Below are positions 6,807-13,702 of a stretch of DNA of 13,702 bases, in pieces; the first letter of the stretch is position 1, and every line of letters begins with the position of its first letter. The translations under genes and the position numbers were made by a program. Under the pieces are notes generated by a model. The model made no database searches. It had not been told where the DNA came from and saw only the letters and a program-made list of their open reading frames with translations. Source of the stretch: Eubacterium sp. (GTDB lineage Bacteria > Bacillota > Clostridia > Lachnospirales > Lachnospiraceae); contig JAJGAH010000013.1 in assembly GCA_020844525.1 (NCBI GenBank), positions 1-13,702 of the forward strand, read 5' to 3'.

Positions 6807-8924
6807 TTACTTATCAGAGAGAACCTTTTCCTGTACGGACTTCGGAACCTGCTCATAGCGCTCGAAGAACATGGAGTAGTTCGCACGTCCCTGGGTTTCA
6901 GAACGAAGGTCTGTGGAATATCCGAACATCTCAGCCAGCGGAACAAAACCGCGGATCAGCTTACCGTTTCCGACATCGTCCATTCCCTCGATACGTCCAC
7001 GACGGGAGTTCATGTCACCGATAACATCTCCCATGTACTCCTCAGGCGTGGTAACCTCAACCTTCATGATCGGCTCAAGAAGTACCGGAGCACCCTTCTC
7101 CATTGCCTGCTTGAAGGCCATGGATCCTGCAATATGGAATGCCATCTCTGAGGAATCGACCTCATGATAGGAACCATCATATACCTCAGCCTTGACACCG
7201 ACTACCGGGAATCCGCCCAGCTGGCCAGCCTTCATTGCATCCTGAATACCTTCATCAATAGACGGAATGTACTCTTTCGGGATGGAACCGCCAGTAACGC
7301 TGTTCACGAACTCGTAAGTCTGATCGCCGTTGGCATCGATCGGAGAGAACTTCACCTTACAATGTCCATACTGACCCTTACCACCGGACTGACGTACATA
7401 CTTGCTGTCGATATCCGATGCCTTGGTGATGGTCTCCTTATATGCAACCTGCGGAGCACCTACATTGGCTTCCACGTTGAACTCACGGAGCAGACGGTCA
7501 ACGATGATCTCCAGATGCAGCTCGCCCATGCCGGCAATAATGGTCTGGCCAGTCTCCTGGTTTGTTGTGGCACGGAAGGTCGGATCCTCCTCAGCCAGCT
7601 TTGCAAGTGCCTCGCCCAGCTTCTGCTGTCCAGCCTTTGTCTTCGGCTCGATTGCAAGCTCAATAACCGGATCCGGGAAGTCCATGGACTCCAGAATAAC
7701 CGGATGCTGCTCATCACAGATGGTATCACCGGTGGATGAGAACTTGAATCCGATCGCAGCAGCGATATCACCGGAATAAACCTTGGACAGCTCTGTACGC
7801 TTGTTGGCATGCATCTGAAGGATACGGCCTACACGCTCCTTCTTGTCCTTTGTAGCGTTCAGAACATAGGAACCGGAATTCAGTGTTCCGGAATAAACTC
7901 TGAAGTATGCAAGACGGCCAACGAACGGATCGGAGACAATCTTGAATACGAGAGCTGCAAAAGGTTCATCATCAGATGAATGTCTCACAACCTCATTGCC
8001 GTCAAGATCTGTTCCATCGATATCCGGTACATCTGTAGGAGCCGGCATGAAGTCGATAATCGCATCCAGAAGCTTCTGGATACCCTTGTTCTGATGTGCA
8101 GATCCGCAGAGAACCGGAACAGCCTTGTTCTCGATTGTTGCTTTGCGGAGTGCCTTCTTCATATCATCGACACTTGGCTCTTCGCCATCGAGATAAGCCA
8201 TCATCAGATCATCATCAAACTCGACGATCTTCTCAACCATCTCTTCGTGAGCTGCCTGGCACTCATCCTTCATATCGTCCGGGATGTCCTCAATTGTGAT
8301 ATCATCACCGGTCTTGTTGTTGTAGATGTATGCCTTCATCTCAAACAGATCAACAACGCCCTTGAAGTAATCCTCTTTACCGATCGGGCGCTCGATCACA
8401 ACCGGGTTCTTTCCGAGCTTGGTAATGATCTCATGAACCGTATTGTCAAAGTTCGCACCCAGAATATCCATTTTGTTTACAAAGGCCATACGGGGAACGT
8501 TGTAGGTGTCTGCCTGACGCCATACGTTCTCGGACTGAGGCTCAACGCCTCCCTTTGCATCGAAAACGCCTACTGCACCGTCCAGTACACGCAGGGAACG
8601 CTCAACCTCAACTGTAAAGTCTACGTGTCCTGGTGTATCGATGATGTTGATACGATGCTCAAGTGCGCCCGGCGCCGGCTTATTCTGATACTGATGTGTC
8701 CAGTGGCAGGTTGTAGCTGCGGATGTGATCGTGATACCACGCTCCTGCTCCTGTGCCATCCAGTCCATTGTTGCAGTTCCCTCGTATGTCTCACCGATCT
8801 TATAGTTAACACCGGTGTAATACAGGATACGCTCTGTCAGAGTAGTTTTACCTGCATCAATATGCGCCATGATACCAATATTTCTGGTTCTCTCCAGCGG
8901 ATATTCTCTTCCGTTATCAGCCAA
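6807..8924 (-). CDS. fusA: Translation elongation factor EF-G
   Basis: The 705-residue protein has the usual EF-G length. It drives ribosomal translocation and, with RRF, ribosome recycling. Motifs: AHIDAGKTT (20-28), RGITI (62-66), DTPGH (96-100), NKMD (150-153), then EF-G domains II to V including 'GRGRIEGMD'-type C-terminal sequence ([10 protein letters not shown]). The start is a TTG at 8924: it has a strong AAAGGAGG site (8940-8933) eight bases upstream, and no ATG precedes the conserved N-terminus ([13 protein letters not shown]). The ribosome binding site touches the rpsG stop codon, so the two are probably coupled in translation. It is the third gene of the str operon. Confidence 0.98.
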   Translation of the reverse strand: MADNGREYPLERTRNIGIMAHIDAGKTTLTERILYYTGVNYKIGETYEGTATMDWMAQEQERGITITSAATTCHWTHQYQNKPAPGALEHRINIIDTPGHVDFTVEVERSLRVLDGAVGVFDAKGGVEPQSENVWRQADTYNVPRMAFVNKMDILGANFDNTVHEIITKLGKNPVVIERPIGKEDYFKGVVDLFEMKAYIYNNKTGDDITIEDIPDDMKDECQAAHEEMVEKIVEFDDDLMMAYLDGEEPSVDDMKKALRKATIENKAVPVLCGSAHQNKGIQKLLDAIIDFMPAPTDVPDIDGTDLDGNEVVRHSSDDEPFAALVFKIVSDPFVGRLAYFRVYSGTLNSGSYVLNATKDKKERVGRILQMHANKRTELSKVYSGDIAAAIGFKFSSTGDTICDEQHPVILESMDFPDPVIELAIEPKTKAGQQKLGEALAKLAEEDPTFRATTNQETGQTIIAGMGELHLEIIVDRLLREFNVEANVGAPQVAYKETITKASDIDSKYVRQSGGKGQYGHCKVKFSPIDANGDQTYEFVNSVTGGSIPKEYIPSIDEGIQDAMKAGQLGGFPVVGVKAEVYDGSYHEVDSSEMAFHIAGSMAFKQAMEKGAPVLLEPIMKVEVTTPEEYMGDVIGDMNSRRGRIEGMDDVGNGKLIRGFVPLAEMFGYSTDLRSETQGRANYSMFFERYEQVPKSVQEKVLSDK

Positions 8925-8939
8925 CAGAGTTCCCTCCTT

Positions 8940-9596
<657 letters not shown>

Positions 9597-10010
9597 TTAC
9601 TTCTTCGGTCTCTTAGCGCCGTATTTGGAACGGGCTTTCTTTCTGTTCGCTACGCCTGCGGTATCCAGTGTTCCACGGATAATATGATATCTGGTACCAG
9701 GCAGGTCCTTAACTCTTCCTCCACGGATCAGTACAACGCTGTGTTCCTGCAGGTTATGTCCCTCACCCGGAATATAGCTTGTAACCTCGATTCCGTTGGA
9801 AAGACGTACTCTGGCGATCTTTCTCAGAGCGGAGTTCGGCTTCTTCGGGGTTGCGGTCTTCACTGCTGTGCAGACACCGCGCTTCTGAGGAGAAGACTGA
9901 TTTACGGATTTCTTTGTCAGAGAGTTGAAGCCTCTCTGCAATGCCGGCGCGTTGGATTTCTTTACGGAAGTCTCACGGCCTTTTCTGACTAACTGGTTAA
10001 ATGTAGGCAT
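9597..10010 (-). CDS. rpsL: 30S ribosomal protein S12
   Basis: The 137-residue protein is S12, which shapes the decoding centre. It has the Firmicutes-type insertion of about 13 residues ([15 protein letters not shown], 26-40) relative to the E. coli protein. The conserved decoding loops are [10 protein letters not shown] (55-64) and GGRVKDLPG (97-105). Streptomycin-linked lysines K56 and K101 (E. coli K43 and K88) are wild type. ATG 10010 follows AAGGAGGA (10028-10021) at ten bases. It is the first gene of the str operon. Upstream there is no rpoB, rpoC or L7Ae-like gene; instead a divergent HD-GYP gene follows, and the operon has its own consensus promoter. Confidence 0.98.
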   Translation of the reverse strand: MPTFNQLVRKGRETSVKKSNAPALQRGFNSLTKKSVNQSSPQKRGVCTAVKTATPKKPNSALRKIARVRLSNGIEVTSYIPGEGHNLQEHSVVLIRGGRVKDLPGTRYHIIRGTLDTAGVANRKKARSKYGAKRPKK

Positions 10011-10064
10011 TCCTTAAATTTCCTCCTTGATTTTCTTGTACGGCTGCTGTTATGCAATCTGCGC

Positions 10065-10103
10065 ATGACAAAAAGGCGCACGTACGCCTCTCATTTTTGT
10101 CAT
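10065..10103 (-). promoter_or_regulatory. Hairpin at the 5' end of the str transcript
   Basis: On the minus strand ATGACAAAAA (10103-10094) pairs perfectly with TTTTTGTCAT (10074-10065). Inside lies a second stem AGGCG...CGCCT (10089-10074) with a six-base loop. The predicted transcription start (about 10105) lies only a couple of bases upstream, so the mRNA would begin with this hairpin. The inner GC stem followed by TTTTT also resembles a small terminator, so attenuation is possible. Confidence 0.6.
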
Positions 10104-10111
10104 ACCCGGTC

Positions 10112-10140
10112 ATTATATATTTCCACAAAATAATTGTCAA
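10112..10140 (-). promoter_or_regulatory. Consensus promoter of the str operon
   Basis: On the minus strand TTGACA (10140-10135) and TATAAT (10117-10112) are separated by exactly 17 bases, a perfect sigma-A consensus. Transcription would start near 10105, giving a leader of about 95 bases before rpsL. Confidence 0.92.
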
Positions 10141-10532
10141 GCACCATCTCGTGAAGTCTGTGTAAGCTGTTCAGGCAGTTTTCGTAAAACAGTACCTTTA
10201 CTGACATGACGGCCATGAGCTTTACATCCCGTGACTGTCAGTGGCATGCCATCGTTGACGTTCACCGGTCTGCCAGACAGGCCTCTGAATGGTAATATAG
10301 CATAGCCACAGGATACTGAGATAAATCATTTTTCTTTCCCCATACATTACAACTATGCTATAATGTCAAAAAGTATGCTATAATGTCCAAAAGAACAATT
10401 ACAACAGATCATTATTTGTACAACATTGATACTTCGTCCAGAATTCTGCACCTGTTTTCGCATATTTCCCGGACATTGCCAATCACATCAATTGTTAAGT
10501 AAAGCCTCAGAATTGGAAGATTTGTTAACGAC
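10141..10532. other. Divergent intergenic region, rpsL / HD-GYP
   Basis: Beyond the str promoter no gene is supported. The stretch contains GTTTT-CGT-AAAAC (10178-10190), an inverted repeat ACTGACA...TGTCAGT (10200-10206 with 10236-10242) and a 10-base palindrome TGGCATGCCA (10242-10251). The duplicated HD-GYP promoter follows (10354-10393), then a leader with a long-range pairing ACAAcaTTGAT with ATCAATTGT (10420-10430 with 10487-10495). None matches an RNA family I know. Confidence 0.45.
10354..10393 (+). repeat. Tandem 20-base repeat carrying two extended -10 promoters
   Basis: Two adjacent 20-base units differ at one base: TATGCTATAATGTC followed by AAAAAG or CAAAAG. Each holds TATG-C-TATAAT, which matches the TRTGnTATAAT extended -10 consensus of Gram-positive bacteria. 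The -10 boxes are at 10359-10364 and 10379-10384. Neither has a good -35. They point towards the HD-GYP gene and would give leaders of roughly 140 to 170 bases. Confidence 0.75.
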
Positions 10533-11627
10533 ATGATAAAAATAAAGGCTGTTAAACCCTCACAACTGAAAACTGGCATGGTCATTGCCGATGAGATTCT
10601 GGATCAGCATGGCCGGGAACTGGTCAGAAACGGCACGTATGTTGATGATTTTATTATCGAACGTCTGAATAGTCTGAACGTCAACACTGTCATGATCCAA
10701 TACGGACGCCCCGACGATAACCCCGAAGATATATCCCCCGAGGCCATCCGGAATATTCAGCGCTTCCGCAGACCAGATAAGACAAAAATGGTCATCAGCA
10801 GTATCATAAAAGAGCGGGTTGAACATAATGTCAAAAATATGTTCATCAACGCCAACCAGCCTGATGTTGCCGTAAAAATGGCCAAGACCGTTGTTTCCGA
10901 TCTGATGGATTCCATTCGCAAGAATAATGCCATCATGCTGAGCATTGACGATCTCAGGATCTCTGACGAGTACACCTTCAAACACAGCGTAGATGTTGCC
11001 GCGCTTTCCATGATCATTGCCCGGAAAGAGAAATTGTCAGAAGACCAGATTCAGAAAATCGGTCTGGCCGGACTTCTGCACGACCTGGGAAAGACAAAAA
11101 TTCCCAATGAAATTCTGAACAAACCGGGACGACTGACACCAGAAGAATTTGAGATCATGAAAAAGCACAGCCAGTACAGCTACGAGCTTGTCAGGAACAA
11201 TCCGGAGGTATCCCCGGATATTGCCATTGGTATTCTGCAGCATCACGAGAAAATGAATGGCTGCGGATATCCTTTCGGTCTGACGGAAGAACACATTCAT
11301 CCATATGCAAAGATTCTGTCTGTCGCTGATATTTTTGATGCTCTGGCCACGGACCGGCCCTATAAGAAGGCAATGAATCTCAAAGACGCGACGGACCTTC
11401 TGATGACCATGACGGCCGAATTGGATTCCTTTGCGCTTCGCAGTTTCCTCAGGACGATTCTTCTCTATCCTGTTGATTCGATTGTACAGCTCAGCAATGG
11501 TGAATCCGCCCGTGTTGTCAGCAACCACCCGGATCTTCCGCTTCGTCCTACGGTAGTATCCTTGAAAACTGGTGCGGTTTATAATCTGGCATCGACAAAA
11601 TATCTGAACCTTGTCATCGAATCCTGA
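10533..11627 (+). CDS. HD-GYP domain c-di-GMP phosphodiesterase
   Basis: The 364-residue protein has an N-terminal region (about 1-135) of the type often found before HD-GYP domains, an HD-GYP domain (about 140-300), and a short C-terminal beta-rich tail (about 312-364). Metal-binding and signature residues are present: H151, H183-D184 with K187, H212, H237-H238, G245-Y246-P247 and D266. The HHE-x-x-D-G-x-GYP signature has Asn (N242) at the usual Asp. Known members hydrolyse c-di-GMP to pGpG or GMP in the cytosol. No membrane segment or signal peptide is seen. ATG 10533 gives the usual family N-terminus; the ribosome binding site (GGAAGA, 10515-10520) is weak and 12 bases away. It is divergent from rpsL and has a tandem promoter. 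Confidence 0.92.
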   Translation: MIKIKAVKPSQLKTGMVIADEILDQHGRELVRNGTYVDDFIIERLNSLNVNTVMIQYGRPDDNPEDISPEAIRNIQRFRRPDKTKMVISSIIKERVEHNVKNMFINANQPDVAVKMAKTVVSDLMDSIRKNNAIMLSIDDLRISDEYTFKHSVDVAALSMIIARKEKLSEDQIQKIGLAGLLHDLGKTKIPNEILNKPGRLTPEEFEIMKKHSQYSYELVRNNPEVSPDIAIGILQHHEKMNGCGYPFGLTEEHIHPYAKILSVADIFDALATDRPYKKAMNLKDATDLLMTMTAELDSFALRSFLRTILLYPVDSIVQLSNGESARVVSNHPDLPLRPTVVSLKTGAVYNLASTKYLNLVIES

Positions 11628-11643
11628 CAATGAACTGCAATAA

Positions 11644-11701
11644 AAAACTGCCACGACAGGCTGTTGCGGAAGCATACCGCATTGCCTGCCGTGGCAGTTT
11701 T
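11644..11701. terminator. Strong bidirectional terminator, HD-GYP / MCP
   Basis: AAAACTGCCACG pairs perfectly with CGTGGCAGTTTT. Inside are CAGGC/GCCTG and TGCGG/CCGCA stems separated by small bulges. The A-tract on one side and T-tract on the other make it work for both strands, ending the HD-GYP transcript (plus) and the chemoreceptor transcript (minus). Confidence 0.92.
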
Positions 11702-11753
11702 CTTATATGCAGATAATATTTAATATCTTTTAATCTTTGATGTAATGAAAGCT

Positions 11754-13702
11754 TTAATACTTGTCATCCGGATCCGGTCTGAAACTTTCACCTTCTGATT
11801 CCTTTACCGGGGGGAGATCTGCATTATGAACGTTGTGTCCAATATTTCCCTCTCCCACGCCTTTATTCTCCTGCTGTGTATTCTCTGACGTTGATTTTAC
11901 TATGTTGCTCTTATGATCCTTATTTTCTGCTATGCTGTCTTTCTGGTCCTTCTTTTCTTCTGCATCCGCCACTCTCTCATACTTTAATCCGGCAGGTTGC
12001 ATTGTCCTGGCCGCATCCGAATGATCATATCCGTTTTCTTTTTTCTCCGATGCAGCATGAGCAGATCTTCCCTGCTTTTTTTCTGATTCCGTAAGACCGG
12101 ATCTGTCAGCCATTTTCTTAGATGCGGGATGGTTCTTTGATGCGGCACCACTCTCTGATTCCGTATGCTTTTCTGCTCCCGCTCTGTCCGCTCCGGTTTC
12201 TCTGAGCTTAAACTTCATGATCAGCTTCTTCATAAGTGAGGCCTGTGAAGAGAGCTCTTCGGATGCCGCAGCGCTTTGCTCGGCTGTTGCGGAATTGGTC
12301 TGCACGACGTTGGAAATCTGCTCCAGTCCCTTGGTCACCTGGGATACGCCCTTGCTCTGCGCATCAGATGCAGTGCTGATTTCACCAATCAGGGCTGTAA
12401 TCTTTTCCGTGTTGTCTGATACCGATCCAAGGGATTTTGCGGTTTCTCTTGTGAGGGCTCCGCCCTTCTGCACGGCGTTTACCGTATCCTGAATCAGTGT
12501 TGCGGTTGACTTTGCAGCCTGCGCGGATTTATTGGCCAGATTGCCAACCTCGTCTGCAACAACAGCGAATCCTTTGCCCGCTTCTCCGGCACGTGCAGCC
12601 TCGATGGAAGCATTTAATGCAAGAATATTTGTCTGGAAAGCAATATCATCGATGGTCTTGATGATCTTGCTGATCTCCTCAGCCTTTTTCGTAATGTCAT
12701 CCATGGCATCGGACATTTCGTGCATTTTCTCATTGGAGTTTGTAACCGCCTTGCCGGCTTCCTCGGAAAGCCTCGATGCATCCTGCGCCCGTTCTGCAGT
12801 GTCATGGATTTTCTGGGTAATATCTGCCATAGCCGCAGAGAGCTCCTCTACAGATGAAGCCTGCTCTGTAGATCCCTGGGCAAGTGCCTGTGCGCCGGAA
12901 GCAACCTGACCGGCTCCGCTGTCGACCTGATCCGCCGATTCCCGGATCCTGGCCATGCTCATATTCAGCTGGTCTGTAATGACGGCGAGAGAATCCAGAA
13001 GCGGTCTGTATTCCCCGATATATACATCCTGCTCATCATTTTCAAAATCAAAATCACCTTCAGCCATGCTGCTGAGCTTCTGACGGAGATTCTCAATAAT
13101 TCCCTGCAGGGTCTCTACCATCGTGCGCATGCTGTCGGCCAGTCTGCCGATCTCATCATGGTAATCGTATTGCAGAGAAACCTCGAAGGACCCCTTAGCC
13201 ATGGTTTCCGCCACGCCGGCCACCTGCTTTAACGGCTTCAGGGACTTCTTGATCGTGCGGCTGATCAGAATGAAAAGTGCCGCCAGAAACAGCAGCAGTG
13301 CAACCGACATGATCATGACCAGCTTGCGGATGCCTCCCACATACTCACTGAAATCAATAGAGGTCTGCACCCACCAGGTCTTATTGCCAACCGATACCGG
13401 ACTGAAAGCACGTACCTTGTGATATTGGCCATTCTTTACATCGGCAATAAAGGATTTGCCCGAGCTCATGCTATTTTTAACACTTGAAGCAGAAGCACCA
13501 AGGTACTTTGTCACATCCACACCGATGGAATCCTTATTGCTGCTATAGGCAATGTTTCCACTATCATTAATAACATCGACTAATAGCGACTGATAATTCT
13601 CCTTTTCCTGACCGCTGACATCGAAGGCTTCTACAGAAAGGTCCACAAAAGCAACCCCGATCACCTCTTCTTCCTCGGTCTTTTTATTCTTCCATGCGAT
13701 CG
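11754..13702 (-). CDS. Methyl-accepting chemotaxis protein (N-terminus cut by window edge)
   Basis: The frame is open to the window edge, with 648 complete residues visible; the true start and first membrane helix are outside. Counting from the V codon at 13664, residues 1-110 are the end of a Cache-like extracellular sensor ([13 protein letters not shown]). A membrane helix follows (about 114-134), then HAMP (about 136-190) and a second HAMP-like stretch (about 195-240). The MCP signalling hairpin (about 250-485) has its conserved tip at 338-380 ([20 protein letters not shown]). Receptors of this type signal through CheW/CheA to the flagellar motor. The last 147 residues (about 490-636) are an unusually long Lys/Glu/Ser/Ala-rich tail ending in DDKY. 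The gene is convergent with the HD-GYP gene across a shared terminator. The ligand is unknown. Confidence 0.93.
   Translation of the reverse strand, partial: IAWKNKKTEEEEVIGVAFVDLSVEAFDVSGQEKENYQSLLVDVINDSGNIAYSSNKDSIGVDVTKYLGASASSVKNSMSSGKSFIADVKNGQYHKVRAFSPVSVGNKTWWVQTSIDFSEYVGGIRKLVMIMSVALLLFLAALFILISRTIKKSLKPLKQVAGVAETMAKGSFEVSLQYDYHDEIGRLADSMRTMVETLQGIIENLRQKLSSMAEGDFDFENDEQDVYIGEYRPLLDSLAVITDQLNMSMARIRESADQVDSGAGQVASGAQALAQGSTEQASSVEELSAAMADITQKIHDTAERAQDASRLSEEAGKAVTNSNEKMHEMSDAMDDITKKAEEISKIIKTIDDIAFQTNILALNASIEAARAGEAGKGFAVVADEVGNLANKSAQAAKSTATLIQDTVNAVQKGGALTRETAKSLGSVSDNTEKITALIGEISTASDAQSKGVSQVTKGLEQISNVVQTNSATAEQSAAASEELSSQASLMKKLIMKFKLRETGADRAGAEKHTESESGAASKNHPASKKMADRSGLTESEKKQGRSAHAASEKKENGYDHSDAARTMQPAGLKYERVADAEEKKDQKDSIAENKDHKSNIVKSTSENTQQENKGVGEGNIGHNVHNADLPPVKESEGESFRPDPDDKY

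Noticed and set aside
10354..10393. CRISPR-like repeat
   Set aside because: Only two adjacent 20-base units without spacers, each containing a promoter core.
10394..10532. Second c-di-GMP riboswitch before the HD-GYP gene
   Set aside because: The leader has some pairing but none of the conserved GEMM-I blocks and nothing I can match to class II.
13662..13664. GTG 13664 as start of the chemoreceptor
   Set aside because: The frame stays open to the edge and a chemoreceptor with a Cache-like sensor needs an earlier membrane helix, so the gene is simply cut by the window.

Overview
The window looks like a chromosomal segment of a Gram-positive anaerobe of the class Clostridia, probably Lachnospiraceae-like. 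This is an inference from protein flavour (EF-Tu, EF-G, S12 with the Firmicutes-type N-terminal insertion), AGGAGG-type ribosome binding sites, near-consensus TTGACA/TATAAT promoters and a class I c-di-GMP riboswitch. No tRNA, rRNA, insertion sequence or CRISPR array was seen.

Layout. The 3' edge of the window's first gene is cut: 1-501 (minus) is the N-terminal part of an NADH/NAD pyrophosphatase (NudC type). It is followed on the same strand by a MATE efflux pump (622-1962) with a clear promoter. A divergent 357-base gap leads to a HAD phosphatase (2320-2931, plus). Next come three minus-strand genes that read, in transcription order, unknown protein (4702-5220), Nudix hydrolase (4070-4639) and membrane GGDEF diguanylate cyclase (2949-4061). 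The leader of this set carries a class I c-di-GMP (GEMM-I) riboswitch followed by terminator-like hairpins (5258-5400). The str operon is also on the minus strand: rpsL, rpsG, fusA, tuf. It has a perfect-consensus promoter before rpsL, a second promoter before tuf, structured leader and intercistronic regions, and a terminator after tuf. Divergent from rpsL, an HD-GYP c-di-GMP phosphodiesterase (10533-11627, plus) is preceded by a tandemly duplicated extended -10 promoter. It ends at a strong bidirectional terminator shared with a convergent methyl-accepting chemotaxis protein (11754 to the right edge, minus), which is cut at its N-terminus.

How the parts fit. Apart from the housekeeping translation operon, the theme is cyclic-di-GMP and motility: one synthase, one degrading enzyme, one c-di-GMP-sensing RNA and one chemoreceptor. 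The most interesting unit is the riboswitch-led operon, where an RNA that senses c-di-GMP precedes an unrecognised 172-residue protein, a Nudix hydrolase and a diguanylate cyclase lacking the usual inhibitory site. This suggests product feedback at the RNA level, and makes the unknown protein a candidate member of the c-di-GMP response. The riboswitch call rests on conserved sequence blocks and a P2 hairpin read by eye; the regulatory direction cannot be decided from the sequence alone.
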